Source: Serratia sp. H1w (lineage in GTDB: Bacteria; Pseudomonadota; Gammaproteobacteria; Enterobacterales; Enterobacteriaceae). Taken from it: a stretch of 64,000 nt of DNA. The stretch covers positions 1 to 64,000 of the forward strand of contig NZ_AYMQ01000094.1 in NCBI RefSeq assembly GCF_000633355.1, in the 5' to 3' direction. The notes beneath the pieces were generated by a model. That model searched no databases, had not been told where the DNA came from, and worked only from the letters and a program-made list of their open reading frames with translations. The position numbers and the translations under genes are program-made. Of this stretch, positions 1-10,305 are shown piece after piece (within the stretch, counting starts at the first letter, position 1; every line of letters starts with the position of its first letter).

Positions 1-60
1 GGTGACCATCTCATTAACCCGCGTACCGTGCAGGCAGGCGGGCCTGTTAACGACGGCGGA

Positions 61-405
61 TCAAATACTGAATGAAGAACCGCAGCCGCAGGTGGTTTTA
101 GCATTCGGGTTAGTCACGATAAAGCGTGAACCTTCCAGCCCTTCGGTGTAATCCACCGCGCCGCCCACCAGATATTGCAGGCTCATCGGATCAACCACCA
201 GCGCGACGCCCTGTTTCTCGATGGTCATGTCACCGTCGTTGATCTTGTCATCAAAGGTGAAGCCGTACTGGAATCCACTGCAGCCGCCACCGGTAATGTA
301 AACCCGCAACTTCAGGTTTGGATTCTCTTCGTCAGCAATCAGGAACTTCACCTTGCTTGCTGCTGCCTCGGTAAATTGCAGGGGCAGTGCTGTTTCATCA
401 CTCAT
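61..405 (-). CDS. erpA: Iron-sulfur cluster insertion protein ErpA
   Basis: A-type carrier that delivers Fe-S clusters to apoproteins in the cytosol, including enzymes of isoprenoid synthesis. The 114-residue product has the three cluster cysteines of the family: Cys42 in GGGCSG and the C-terminal CGCG pair. An upstream in-frame TTG would add five residues, but a GGAG ribosome site seven bases before ATG 405 favours the shorter form, which also equals the E. coli length. It lies downstream of clcA on the same strand, as in E. coli, with its own promoter candidate in the gap. Confidence 0.96.
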   Translation of the reverse strand: MSDETALPLQFTEAAASKVKFLIADEENPNLKLRVYITGGGCSGFQYGFTFDDKINDGDMTIEKQGVALVVDPMSLQYLVGGAVDYTEGLEGSRFIVTNPNAKTTCGCGSSFSI

Positions 406-469
406 ACTCGTTACTCCCAACAGTGTTTCGCATCAGGTTACTGCTACGGCGACCCGATTAATGTTGCTG

Positions 470-498
470 ATTATCTAATACCTGAGTGTTGCGTTCAA
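470..498 (-). promoter_or_regulatory. Putative sigma-70 promoter of erpA
   Basis: On the minus strand TTGAAC (493-498) and GATAAT (470-475) are separated by exactly 17 bases, about 65 bases before the erpA start. The -35 box overlaps the clcA stop region. Seen by eye only. Confidence 0.45.
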
Positions 499-1922
499 GT
501 ATTCACCGCATTTGTTGTATTCTCTTTACCTGTTTTCTCGGCCTGTTCCAGCTGCTGCTTGGCTAATGTGCGGGCTAAAATGGCGGAATACAATGGCTTA
601 CCGCCCATAAACTGCGCCACCAGAGTCGCCCCCAGACAGGTGATAATCATTGGCAAAATCAGCTGATAGTTATCGGTCATCTCCAATACCAGCACAATAC
701 CGGTTAACGGTGCACGTACGGTAGCAGCAAACAGCGCTCCCATGCCCGCAATAGCAAAGGTACCGGCCTCGAGGCCGTACTCAGGAAACAGGTGACCGCA
801 GGCCAGGCCATAAGAGGTGCCCAGCAGGGTTCCCAAGGCCAGCATCGGCGCAAAAATCCCACCCGGTGCACCTGAACCGAAACATAGCAGCGTGGTGATC
901 ACGCGGGCGATAAAGATAAACAGCAGCATGCCGACGCTGTAATTGCCCGCCGCCGCGATCGGGATCAAGGCCGAACCACCGCCCGCTGCGGCTGGCTGGA
1001 TCAACCCAAGCACCCCACAGACGCCCCCTAGCAGGGCACCAATCAGCATGAACTTGCCTATCTTGCCACCATGGAAACGGGCAAACATATCCTGCGTACG
1101 AAACACCAGCGCGTTAAACATCACCCCCACCGCGCCAAACACCGCCCCCAACACCAGGTAAAGCCACAGCGTATTAAGCGGTGCCGAAGCGAGTTTACCC
1201 ACCTCGATCAGTGGGTTATCACCGTTGAAAATGCGAAAGACAATGCTCGACATAATCACGCCGATAAACACTGCCTTAATGGAAATCAGGTTGTAGCGAA
1301 ACTGTGGCCGCATCTCTTCGATAACGAACAGGATCCCCGCCAAGGGGGCGTTAAATGCGGCGGAAAGCCCGGCAGCGGCACCGGTGGCTAACATGGAATG
1401 GCGCGCCTCGGCACTGCGCATGCGGAAAATATCCAGCACCATGCGCCCGGCATTGGCCCCCATCTGCACCGTCGGCCCCTCACGCCCCAGCACCATGCCG
1501 GCACCGAGCGTCCCCATGCCACCGATAAATTTCACCGGGATAACCCGCCACCAGCGCACCGGACGTAACTCCTCCAGCGCCCCTTCTATCTCTGGGATCC
1601 CCGAACCGCCCGCCTCTGGCGCAAAGCGTTTGACCAGATAAAATCCCAACGCGGCCAGCATGCCGGAAAAAATAAACGCCAGCGGCCACACCAGGATCCA
1701 GGAATTGGCCACGTAGGCCAGACCCGACAGCCGCTGCTGCTGCACCCAATCCACCGCTTTATCAAAAGCGACGCCCAATAATCCCGCCAATGTCCCCACC
1801 AGCGCCGCCATCAGCAGGATGGCAACCGGCGTCTTATCCTGGCGCATAAGCAGGCGGACTTTATCACGACGCCTCAGGCCCGGGCCTGGAGTCATAGAAG
1901 GCTGTTGCTGTAATTCGGTCAT
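495..1922 (-). CDS. clcA: H(+)/Cl(-) exchange transporter ClcA
   Basis: Inner-membrane chloride/proton antiporter that helps in extreme acid resistance. The family motifs are all present: GGSGIPE (central chloride-binding serine), GREGPTVQ (external gating glutamate), the internal proton glutamate in VIEEMRP, and the C-terminal GKPLYSA tyrosine. Many hydrophobic helices fill the rest. The start is uncertain: ATG 1922 gives 475 residues, close to the 473 of E. coli, while an in-frame ATG at 1949 adds nine; neither has a clear ribosome site. It is divergent from hemL. Confidence 0.94.
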   Translation of the reverse strand: MTELQQQPSMTPGPGLRRRDKVRLLMRQDKTPVAILLMAALVGTLAGLLGVAFDKAVDWVQQQRLSGLAYVANSWILVWPLAFIFSGMLAALGFYLVKRFAPEAGGSGIPEIEGALEELRPVRWWRVIPVKFIGGMGTLGAGMVLGREGPTVQMGANAGRMVLDIFRMRSAEARHSMLATGAAAGLSAAFNAPLAGILFVIEEMRPQFRYNLISIKAVFIGVIMSSIVFRIFNGDNPLIEVGKLASAPLNTLWLYLVLGAVFGAVGVMFNALVFRTQDMFARFHGGKIGKFMLIGALLGGVCGVLGLIQPAAAGGGSALIPIAAAGNYSVGMLLFIFIARVITTLLCFGSGAPGGIFAPMLALGTLLGTSYGLACGHLFPEYGLEAGTFAIAGMGALFAATVRAPLTGIVLVLEMTDNYQLILPMIITCLGATLVAQFMGGKPLYSAILARTLAKQQLEQAEKTGKENTTNAVNT

Positions 1923-2095
1923 ATTGGGTTCTACGTAGTGAAAAGTCATATTAATCGAGATGTTAATTATTCTAGCTCAGTCGCTGTCCTATCGCCCCCC
2001 TAAATAGGTATCTAGCTGTGAACGTTTCATAACTGCGTACACTCCTCTAGAATAGCGCGGTCAAATCATTCAAAAACCAACCCAGGAGCCGGTTT

Positions 2096-3385
2096 ATGAG
2101 CTTACACAGTAAGTCCGAAAGTCTGTACGCCCAGGCGCAACAGCTGATCCCAGGCGGAGTTAACTCCCCAGTGCGTGCATTCACCGGTGTAGGCGGTACC
2201 CCGCTGTTTATCGAACGTGCTGACGGTGCCTATCTGTTTGATGCCGATGGTAAAGCCTATATCGATTATGTCGGTTCCTGGGGCCCGATGGTGCTGGGCC
2301 ATAACCATCCGGCGATCCGCAATGCGGTGATCGAGGCGGCACAACGCGGCCTGAGCTTCGGCGCACCTACCGAGATGGAAGTGAAAATGGCCGAGTTGGT
2401 GACCACGCTGGTGCCAACGATGGATATGGTACGGATGGTGAACTCCGGTACCGAAGCGACCATGAGCGCCATTCGTTTGGCTCGCGGCTACACCAACCGT
2501 GACAAAATCATCAAATTTGAAGGCTGCTACCACGGCCACGCCGACTGCCTGCTGGTGAAAGCCGGTTCCGGTGCACTGACGCTGGGCCAGCCGAACTCAC
2601 CGGGTGTGCCGGCAGACTTCGCCAAGCACACGCTGACCTGTACCTATAACGATCTCGATTCCGTACGTACCGCGTTCGAGCAGTACCCTTCAGAGATCGC
2701 CTGTATCATCGTTGAGCCTGTCGCGGGCAACATGAACTGCATCCCACCGCAGCCAGACTTCTTGCCGGGCCTGCGTGCCCTGTGCGAAAAATATGGCGCG
2801 CTGTTGATCATTGACGAAGTGATGACCGGCTTCCGCGTAGCACTGGCCGGTGCTCAGTCTTACTACGATGTGGTGCCAGACCTGACCTGTCTGGGCAAAA
2901 TTATTGGTGGCGGTATGCCGGTGGGGGCCTTCGGTGGCCGCCGTGAAGTGATGGCTGCCCTGGCGCCTACCGGGCCGGTGTATCAGGCTGGCACGCTGTC
3001 TGGCAACCCGATTGCCATGGCCGCCGGTTTCGCCTGTCTGACCGAGGTTTCCCAGGTTGGCATTCATCAGACGTTGACCGAGCTGACGACCAAGCTGGCA
3101 GAAGGCCTGCTGGCAGCGGCCAAGGCGGAGAATATCCCGTTTGTCGTCAACCATGTGGGCGGCATGTTTGGGCTGTTCTTTACCGACGCGCCGACGGTCA
3201 CCTGCTATCAAGACGTGATGGCTTGCGATGTTGAGCGCTTCAAGCGCTTCTTCCATCTGATGTTGGATGAGGGAGTTTATCTGGCGCCGTCGGCGTTCGA
3301 GGCTGGCTTTATGTCTGTTGCACACAGCGACGAAGATATTCAGCGCACCATCGATGCCGCACGCCGCTGCTTCGCCAAGCTGTAA
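2096..3385 (+). CDS. hemL: Glutamate-1-semialdehyde 2,1-aminomutase
   Basis: PLP-dependent enzyme that converts glutamate-1-semialdehyde to 5-aminolevulinate, the first committed tetrapyrrole precursor in the C5 pathway. The 429-residue protein carries the class-III aminotransferase signature, with the PLP aspartate in [12 protein letters not shown] and the Schiff-base lysine near residue 268 in CLGKIIGGG. An AGGAG site sits just before the ATG. It is monocistronic, divergent from clcA and convergent with ampE, with a hairpin between the latter two. Confidence 0.97.
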   Translation: MSLHSKSESLYAQAQQLIPGGVNSPVRAFTGVGGTPLFIERADGAYLFDADGKAYIDYVGSWGPMVLGHNHPAIRNAVIEAAQRGLSFGAPTEMEVKMAELVTTLVPTMDMVRMVNSGTEATMSAIRLARGYTNRDKIIKFEGCYHGHADCLLVKAGSGALTLGQPNSPGVPADFAKHTLTCTYNDLDSVRTAFEQYPSEIACIIVEPVAGNMNCIPPQPDFLPGLRALCEKYGALLIIDEVMTGFRVALAGAQSYYDVVPDLTCLGKIIGGGMPVGAFGGRREVMAALAPTGPVYQAGTLSGNPIAMAAGFACLTEVSQVGIHQTLTELTTKLAEGLLAAAKAENIPFVVNHVGGMFGLFFTDAPTVTCYQDVMACDVERFKRFFHLMLDEGVYLAPSAFEAGFMSVAHSDEDIQRTIDAARRCFAKL

Positions 3386-3391
3386 TCTGCT

Positions 3392-3415
3392 GGCGGGCGC
3401 AACTCTGCGCCCGCC
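3392..3415. terminator. Hairpin between convergent hemL and ampE
   Basis: Perfect 10-bp GC-rich inverted repeat GGCGGGCGCA / TGCGCCCGCC with a 4-base loop, seven bases after the hemL stop and just beyond the ampE stop. No long T-run follows on either strand, so it may act as a weak bidirectional terminator. Confidence 0.6.
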
Positions 3416-3422
3416 GTTATCC

Positions 3423-4277
3423 TCAGAGCAAGGTGCCGTAGATAGTTAATATCGCCACGACCACTACCACAATCATCGTCACCTTACGCGCCAAAGTCAC
3501 CGCCGCACGCGGCGTCTGCACCGGATCGTTATGCGGTTCGCGGGCCAGAGAGAACTGCGCCAGACGCGTCAACACCTGATACTGCGAAGTATGGCGATCC
3601 CCCAGCGAAGCAAACCACGCGGGCAGCGCCCTTTCACCATGGCCGATCAGCGCATAGGCCACCCCTGCCAGACGAACCGGGATCCAGTCAGCCACATGCA
3701 GCAGGAAATCGATCCCCGTTTGCGAGCGTTGCAACGGTGAATGGTGCCTTGCCAACCAGGTTTGGTAGGCACGCAGAAACGCATAGCCCGCCAGGGCGAT
3801 TGGCCCATAGGGCCCGCACACCGCAAACCAGAACAGCGGAGCCAGATAGTAACGATAGTTAGTCCACAACAGGGCGTTTTGCAGCTCACGCAAGCGTTCT
3901 TCCTCGCTGCAATCCACCGGTAAACCGTGGATCAGCGCCAACTCTTCCGCCATCTGATCGCTGGCGTGGCTATCGCCCTGCCGCGCGGCCTGCAAATAGG
4001 CCCGATAATGTTTGCGCTTGATCCCGGCCCCAACGCACAGCAGGCCAATCACAATCCACAACAGTAACGCCACCACGCCAAAGAACAGGCCCTGCGCCAA
4101 CCACAGGATGCCCCATACGACGAACATCCAGACCAGGGTCAACGCCAGGGTCTGTGCCAAAGAAAACCGATGCAGCCGCTGAAACACCACTTCTAAACGA
4201 TGATCCAACTGCCAATGCTCACCCAGTTTAAACAGGCGTTCCCACGCCAAAACCAGTAATAGCGTAAACAGCGTCAT
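3423..4277 (-). CDS. ampE: Beta-lactamase regulatory membrane protein AmpE
   Basis: Inner-membrane protein of 284 residues, the same length as E. coli AmpE. It has hydrophobic segments at both ends (from [20 protein letters not shown], and a valine-rich C-terminal helix) and the conserved core [16 protein letters not shown]. In other enterobacteria it is the second gene of the ampDE operon, linked to sensing of cell-wall breakdown products and AmpC induction. Here no ampD lies upstream. Downstream it meets hemL instead of aroP. An AGGAGAGG site precedes the start. Confidence 0.94.
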   Translation of the reverse strand: MTLFTLLLVLAWERLFKLGEHWQLDHRLEVVFQRLHRFSLAQTLALTLVWMFVVWGILWLAQGLFFGVVALLLWIVIGLLCVGAGIKRKHYRAYLQAARQGDSHASDQMAEELALIHGLPVDCSEEERLRELQNALLWTNYRYYLAPLFWFAVCGPYGPIALAGYAFLRAYQTWLARHHSPLQRSQTGIDFLLHVADWIPVRLAGVAYALIGHGERALPAWFASLGDRHTSQYQVLTRLAQFSLAREPHNDPVQTPRAAVTLARKVTMIVVVVVAILTIYGTLL

Positions 4278-4630
4278 TAGCTAATCCTCTCCTTCTGTCT
4301 GTTCCCCAGCATAATGCTTGCGGTGGTACGAGTGCCAGCAGCAGAGTAGCATGTTTCCGCGAAGTGAATTTAATGCGTTGATAATAAATAGATTTGTTAC
4401 CTGCGCCGCCACATCAGGCACGGTACTCGGCAGTCGCGGCCTGTTGATGTCAGTCAGTACAACAAATCAGCTTGACGGACACTATTTTCAGTTGCCCAAA
4501 AGTAGTCCTAAAATAACGCGTGAATGGCCTATATTCAGCATCTGATTAACACTGAATATAGGCCAGACTGCCCATGATTAAAACGTTATAGGTTAAAAAA
4601 TACGTTCGTCACCATTGGCCTTAAATAATA
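4278..4630. other. Intergenic region upstream of ampE; ampD missing
   Basis: No convincing gene. The minus-strand frame leading into ampE is open for some 60 codons and ends just before the ampE start, but I see none of the AmpD amidase motifs (for example the zinc-ligand VIHN region). It also holds the perfect 13-bp inverted repeat listed separately. Confidence 0.6.
4526..4564. repeat. Perfect 13-bp inverted repeat
   Basis: GGCCTATATTCAG (4526-4538) and CTGAATATAGGCC (4552-4564) are exact reverse complements around a 13-base loop. It lies about 65 bases downstream of the small unknown gene, so it could be its terminator, an operator or a remnant of mobile-element ends. No T-run follows on the minus strand. 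Confidence 0.75.
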
Positions 4631-4993
4631 TTAAGGCTCAATCCCTTCCGTATACTCAGCCACGCTCACTTCAATTGTTGAATATTGGCAAGTATACACT
4701 GGGAAGGGATTAATGGTATTCCTAGTGAACGGCTCATAATAATACACCCCACTAGGGTCATTGGGATTGGAACCCCGTGAAGGGCTTTGACTTGTCCGAT
4801 AGTATTCCCCATCGGATAAATCCTTAAATGCAAACTGGTAGACAGGATTGAACTGGAACATCCCATTATCATCGACATCACGCCGATCATGGGTCATCCA
4901 ACCGCCAGTTAGACGAACATAAGTATTATCAATGGTGTCGCCAAACTCGGCTTTATACAGTCGATAGATCACATTTAACGGTAGCTTTTTCAT
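4631..4993 (-). CDS. Hypothetical protein, 120 residues
   Basis: Not recognised. The ORF starts with MKKLPLNVIYRLYKAEFGD and has a GAGG ribosome site seven bases before the ATG, which supports translation. The product is rich in Tyr, Asp, Asn, Pro and Ser, without a signal peptide or membrane helix, and looks like a small soluble protein. It has no adjacent partner gene: it sits alone in AT-rich DNA between ampE and nadC, where ampD is expected. Its unusual setting suggests acquired DNA. Confidence 0.5.
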   Translation of the reverse strand: MKKLPLNVIYRLYKAEFGDTIDNTYVRLTGGWMTHDRRDVDDNGMFQFNPVYQFAFKDLSDGEYYRTSQSPSRGSNPNDPSGVYYYEPFTRNTINPFPVYTCQYSTIEVSVAEYTEGIEP

Positions 4994-6348
<1,355 letters not shown>

Positions 6349-6359
6349 TCCACTTACTA

Positions 6360-6389
6360 GCCGCCTTTCGGCTTCGGCTGAGAGGCGGG
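6360..6389 (+). terminator. Putative nadC terminator hairpin
   Basis: An imperfect stem CCGCCT...AGGCGG with an inner GGC/GCC element follows the nadC stop by about a dozen bases and also lies just beyond the stop of the convergent regulator gene. No strong T-run. Confidence 0.4.
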
Positions 6390-6397
6390 GTTGCCAG

Positions 6398-7081
6398 TTA
6401 CCAATAATACCAAAGTCTTGGAGTCGCTCCTCCGGCCACCGATCTTCGGTCGTGGGACAGCCAACTGTCGACAAAAATGCTTTGTACGGCGATCAGTTGG
6501 GCGTAGTGGCGGATCCCCAGCTTGTGCATCGCCTGGCCCTTCTGTGTCGAGATTGTCTTGATACTGCGACTCGTGAGAGCGGCAATTTCGGCCAGAGTCT
6601 TTCCCTGTATCAGGTATTCCACCACCTGCCGCTCTGCCATGGACAACGTTTCCTCATCGCACCCCGGTAAATCACTGCCTACCCGACTACCCTCACCCAA
6701 CAACATCTGACGCAACTGAGCCTGCCATAGGCCCAACGGTTGCCCCAGACGCAGGATATGCCTCACACCCAAGCGGCACAACCGCGTAACCAGATACGGA
6801 ATGGGAACATCCAAGGTCACCATCAGCACGACGCCGGGGAAAGAAAGACGCACCTGCTGTATAAAGCGCAAAGCCAGCAACAAGTCCGCCTGCTGCCCGA
6901 TGTGCAAAGACATAACCACCATATCAACGGGCTGTGCAGCCAGATACCGCTGCGCCTCGGCGATCTTCTGGCAGTGCCAGACCCGCGATAGCGAGTGGGT
7001 GGTGAGTAATGTCCAAATCCCTGCCTGAAAGAAACAGCACGGTGAAACTACCACCACGCGGTCTCGCTTCAGGCTTATCAC
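6398..7081 (-). CDS. LuxR-family transcriptional regulator (third of three)
   Basis: A 227-residue protein of response-regulator shape. Residues 1-125 resemble a receiver domain, but the phospho-acceptor strand reads DMVVMSLH, with no aspartate at the usual site. Residues 150-200 form a LuxR-type helix-turn-helix (MAERQVVEYLIQGKTLAEIA, then SRSIKTISTQKGQAMHKLG). It overlaps the preceding regulator gene by ATGA, so the two are translationally coupled. As the last gene of a fimbrial operon it probably controls fimbriae or motility, by analogy with fimbria-linked LuxR proteins. Targets unknown. Confidence 0.85.
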   Translation of the reverse strand: MISLKRDRVVVVSPCCFFQAGIWTLLTTHSLSRVWHCQKIAEAQRYLAAQPVDMVVMSLHIGQQADLLLALRFIQQVRLSFPGVVLMVTLDVPIPYLVTRLCRLGVRHILRLGQPLGLWQAQLRQMLLGEGSRVGSDLPGCDEETLSMAERQVVEYLIQGKTLAEIAALTSRSIKTISTQKGQAMHKLGIRHYAQLIAVQSIFVDSWLSHDRRSVAGGATPRLWYYW

Positions 7082-7779
7082 GTTGTGGCCTGCAAAGGAT
7101 AATGCCGCATGCTACGAGGCGTGTCGGTGACCAGACTGCGCAAGTGGTGGAACAGTTCAGCATCGTTGCGAACCCCCAGCTTGCGCATGCTATTACACTT
7201 ATGCGCGCTGATGGTTTTGACACTGCGATGCAGCAAATCGGCAACGTCAGAAACGCTCATCCCTTGCTGCAAATGTTCCAGCACCTTGTGCTCTGCCTGC
7301 GTCAGCACCGCTAGATTGTCTTGCTCTTGCGCTGGAGAGGCGTTGGGCAGCAGGTACTTTGCCAGACTTGGGCTACAAACCTTGGCACCGGTCAACGCCA
7401 GCGCCATATCCCGGCGTGTCTGCTCCTGCGACTCCTGGCGGGCAAGCAGGCTGATATGGGGCCTGGCATTTAGCAGGGTTAACAATGCCATGTCCCGACA
7501 ATAGGTACATACCACGATATGCAGCGTAGGAACACGTTCAGAGAGCAGCAGCAACTGTTGCGTATCGTGGGCGATCTCCTGCGGCGAACCACTGAGCACC
7601 ACCGCCAACAGGTCGATCTGTGGCGGCGACCATTGCGCCAGCAACTGCTCAAGCGAAGAAACCATCACCACAAAGTGAGAGGAAGGGCCCAAACTCTGAA
7701 TAAAATGCGCTACCCCGGCCTGCAGCGGAGGTAAAGGGGCAACGACGGCCAGCTTTATGACCGATAAGGACGTTTTCAT
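7078..7779 (-). CDS. LuxR-family transcriptional regulator (second of three)
   Basis: A 233-residue paralogue of the flanking regulators. The N-terminal pseudo-receiver has DLLAVVLSGS where the phosphorylated aspartate should be, so it is unlikely to be phosphorylated normally. The C-terminal LuxR HTH reads LTQAEHKVLEHLQQGMSVSD and SVKTISAHKCNSMRKLG. The longest ORF starts at 7806 inside the upstream gene. I chose ATG 7779 because an AGGAG site lies nine bases before it, leaving a 10-base gap. Likely regulator of the fimbrial locus. Confidence 0.85.
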   Translation of the reverse strand: MKTSLSVIKLAVVAPLPPLQAGVAHFIQSLGPSSHFVVMVSSLEQLLAQWSPPQIDLLAVVLSGSPQEIAHDTQQLLLLSERVPTLHIVVCTYCRDMALLTLLNARPHISLLARQESQEQTRRDMALALTGAKVCSPSLAKYLLPNASPAQEQDNLAVLTQAEHKVLEHLQQGMSVSDVADLLHRSVKTISAHKCNSMRKLGVRNDAELFHHLRSLVTDTPRSMRHYPLQATT

Positions 7780-7789
7780 ACGGCGACTC

Positions 7790-8488
7790 CTAGACCAGTA
7801 ATCCATTACGCGCTAGATAATCTCCACGAGTGTAGAGATCGCTATCACTGTGGAAGCCGAGTTTATACATCGCTCGACGTTTGTGGGTGCTGATGGTGCG
7901 GACATCCCGAGCCAACACCCGTGCCGTTTCGGTCACCGTTCTACCGGAAAACAGGCACTCCAGTACGTCCATCTCACGCCCGGTTAATGACAATGACGGC
8001 GCGCCGCTGCCCAGTAATGCCACCGCTGACGGGCTAAGGCTGGACAACCCCGCCAGCGCACAGAGTGCACCTTGTGTCAGTGATGACAGGGGATCCTGCT
8101 TGAGGTAAATACCGCCGACCCGTAAATTTCTCAACTGTGCCAGCAGGTGCGGTTCCTGCAAGGTGGTAGCGACGATAAGCGGTACCCGCTCCCAGTACTG
8201 GCGCAAATGGCCAATCATGCGCAGGCCCTCTAATACCGACTCACCTTCGCCACAGAGTTCGGTAACCACTACGTTCACTTTGCCCTGCTGCATCGCAGCG
8301 GGCAGATCGCGCACTTTCTCTACCTGCACACAATCAAGGACCTGAAACTGCGGCGGCTGAAATGCGGAATAGATCCCGGCGCGGGTTATCGGGCAAGCGT
8401 CCATCAGCAATAGCCGATCTATGCGGCATGCCGTCTGCATTTTCGGTAGCGGAATGCTGTTCCATACGGTTGATGTCATCATGATCAT
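7790..8488 (-). CDS. LuxR-family transcriptional regulator (first of three)
   Basis: A 232-residue protein with a receiver-like N-terminus (RLLLMDACPITRAGI) and a LuxR HTH at the C-terminus (LTGREMDVLECLFSGRTVTE, RTISTHKRRAMYKLG). The predicted phosphorylation strand reads VVVTELCGEG, with Glu where Asp is expected. The start at 8488 is supported by an AAGGA site; an in-frame ATG at 8533 has none. It follows the minor pilin gene after a 183-base gap containing a 9-bp inverted repeat, so it may have its own promoter or be read from the pilin operon. Confidence 0.87.
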   Translation of the reverse strand: MIMMTSTVWNSIPLPKMQTACRIDRLLLMDACPITRAGIYSAFQPPQFQVLDCVQVEKVRDLPAAMQQGKVNVVVTELCGEGESVLEGLRMIGHLRQYWERVPLIVATTLQEPHLLAQLRNLRVGGIYLKQDPLSSLTQGALCALAGLSSLSPSAVALLGSGAPSLSLTGREMDVLECLFSGRTVTETARVLARDVRTISTHKRRAMYKLGFHSDSDLYTRGDYLARNGLLV

Positions 8489-8525
8489 AGTTCCTTTATT
8501 AATGACCCGGCTTGCCCTGATAATG

Positions 8526-8556
8526 ATTGGCACCTCAAATAGGCTTGGGTGCCAAT
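8526..8556. repeat. Perfect 9-bp inverted repeat upstream of the LuxR genes
   Basis: ATTGGCACC (8526-8534) and GGTGCCAAT (8548-8556) around a 13-base spacer, about 40 bases before the first LuxR start. The dyad spacing of about two helical turns would fit a dimeric regulator's operator. It could also be an attenuator between pilin and regulator genes. Confidence 0.5.
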
Positions 8557-8671
8557 ACGCAGGCTCTCTTCACCAATTCGCAGCTCGGGATTAATGTTCA
8601 ACGGCCAAAAAAAACAGACAGACCATCAAACTTAACCACGTATTACCCACTGCGATGACTAATTTGGCTTA

Positions 8672-9199
8672 TCAGTTATAGGTAAAGTCGACTGACATTA
8701 CCGAAGCGATATTACCTGGTGTAACCGCATCTTTGGCATAGGCACTGGCTAACAGTGAAAATGTTGCCGAGTTTCCTGTCACCGTCGCTTCCATGCTGGA
8801 TCCCGGATTTTGCAAGGTAGTAGGGGACGCCTCTTGCGCCACTTCTACCGCCACGTTACCTGCCATCCCCGTACCGCTGGTTGTCGCGTAGCGCCCGCCA
8901 GCCGCAGCATCCGGCGTACCGCTAAACGCTGCGGTAACCTTGGTGGTTGTCGTTGGACAATCCTTCACTACCAGCTTGAATGGCACCGCCGTGGAAGTGT
9001 CGCCTGCCGTCGCCAGGTCCTTCGCCTGAATACTGGTCCCCAGATTGACGTTCAAATCTGAGTTAGTGGTGTCTACGGTACAAGGTGAAGCAACCACAAC
9101 ACCGGTAATATTAACTTGAGTTGGAGCTGCCACGACCTGATGAACACCGGCACCCAAAATAATCAAGGCGAGCAGCGTACGTTGAGTTTGTTTTTTCAT
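8672..9199 (-). CDS. Minor fimbrial subunit (FimA/FimF-type pilin)
   Basis: A 175-residue secreted pilin with an N-terminal signal peptide (MKKQTQRTLLALIILGAGVH, cleavage probably near VVAA) and one pilin domain. Cys in SPCTV and in VKDCPT form the usual intradomain disulfide, and the C-terminus ends SVDFTYN, the beta strand recognised by chaperone and usher. It lies last among the structural genes, after the adhesin, and is probably a minor or adaptor subunit. The AAGGAA site precedes the ATG. Confidence 0.88.
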   Translation of the reverse strand: MKKQTQRTLLALIILGAGVHQVVAAPTQVNITGVVVASPCTVDTTNSDLNVNLGTSIQAKDLATAGDTSTAVPFKLVVKDCPTTTTKVTAAFSGTPDAAAGGRYATTSGTGMAGNVAVEVAQEASPTTLQNPGSSMEATVTGNSATFSLLASAYAKDAVTPGNIASVMSVDFTYN

Positions 9200-9270
9200 G
9201 AGGTTTCCTTACTGTTCCCGTCTATATTCAGGCAGGGAATTCCTGCCTGATTTCCTTGAGTTAAAAAAAC

Positions 9271-10299
9271 TTAATTAATTTCTGCATTAATGGTGGCCAC
9301 GGCATTAAACTGCCCTATAGCCGGGGGATTGCCAGTCACGTTCATCGGTGCCAGACTCATAGAGCTGGTGCCAGTTTGTGAAGAATAGTCGAAGGTGACA
9401 GGCAGATTTCCATTGACCGGCGGCACGATATTACCGTTCGCGTCACGTACCCGAACCCCGATATCATTATTGTCCGTCTTCAATGCGGTTGGGTCCCCCC
9501 CCGATGGCTCACCACTAAAGGATAAGCTGACGACAACACCGTTAGAAATATTGTTACAGGCCAGCGTCATATCAACGACTTTGGGGGTAAACCCCTTGGC
9601 AATTTCACCGGGATCCTTGATGTCATTTGACATGATATTGCCAAACTTGACATTAATGACCTGCCCGGCATTAACTTCACAAGATTGTGGTACCGTTACC
9701 GATCCGCTCATATAGACAGACGACATCGGCATCCCGCCATAGGATCCCATGACTTTTGTGCCATAAAGGTCCAGGATCTTAGTGCTTGGGATGACGACCT
9801 GCCCCACAAATGGCCGGGTAAAGTATAAAGACACATAGCCATTAGCACCGGATATCCAGTTGGTTACACCCGAACAGGCGCTGACAAATTTATTGCCCTG
9901 GTCGTCGAATGGGGTGGCTACGTGTTCCCCCCTGTTTCCTCCAATCCATAATTCAGTAGCCACTTCCAGATATTTATTTAATGAATGAAATTCTAATCCA
10001 TCAAAGTTCCGCGTAGCTGTCAGATTGCCCGGTACCACTGCCTTATAGTAGGTTATAGCCGGGGTGGTACAATCACAGTTGGCAGCGTAATTCGCCGCTA
10101 AATTCCACTGGTAGGTTCGATTAAAATACATGCCAGCCTTGTTGTCCGCTGGATTGTCGTACTGTTTGACAAAGGGGAAGTTATATATCTTCGTACCGCC
10201 TACCGTGGTACACCACCCGGTTGCCGCAAAGCTTGATACGGAAAACAGGCACAGCAGGCCGCCCAATGTTAATTTAACTAACCTGATTAACTTCATCAT
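9271..10299 (-). CDS. Fimbrial tip adhesin (FimH-like two-domain)
   Basis: A 342-residue protein with signal peptide (cleavage near SSFAATGWC). Residues about 25-200 form a cysteine-containing N-terminal domain of the lectin type. From about residue 203 (VPQSCEVNAGQVINVKFGNI) a pilin domain follows, ending in the typical alternating strand NAVATINAEI. This two-domain build is that of tip adhesins, which bind host or environmental glycans; the ligand cannot be told here. The start is six bases after the usher stop, with an AAGGA site. A second ATG directly follows the first. Confidence 0.85.
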   Translation of the reverse strand: MMKLIRLVKLTLGGLLCLFSVSSFAATGWCTTVGGTKIYNFPFVKQYDNPADNKAGMYFNRTYQWNLAANYAANCDCTTPAITYYKAVVPGNLTATRNFDGLEFHSLNKYLEVATELWIGGNRGEHVATPFDDQGNKFVSACSGVTNWISGANGYVSLYFTRPFVGQVVIPSTKILDLYGTKVMGSYGGMPMSSVYMSGSVTVPQSCEVNAGQVINVKFGNIMSNDIKDPGEIAKGFTPKVVDMTLACNNISNGVVVSLSFSGEPSGGDPTALKTDNNDIGVRVRDANGNIVPPVNGNLPVTFDYSSQTGTSSMSLAPMNVTGNPPAIGQFNAVATINAEIN

Positions 10300-10305
10300 C
10301 GTTCC

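Noticed and set aside
1-60. Possible end of a further gene beyond erpA
   Set aside because: Too short to assign; no clear coding frame seen.
4278-4480. Open minus-strand frame ending just before ampE as an ampD remnant
   Set aside because: The translated stretch shows no AmpD motif; only the position fits. Not listed as a pseudogene.
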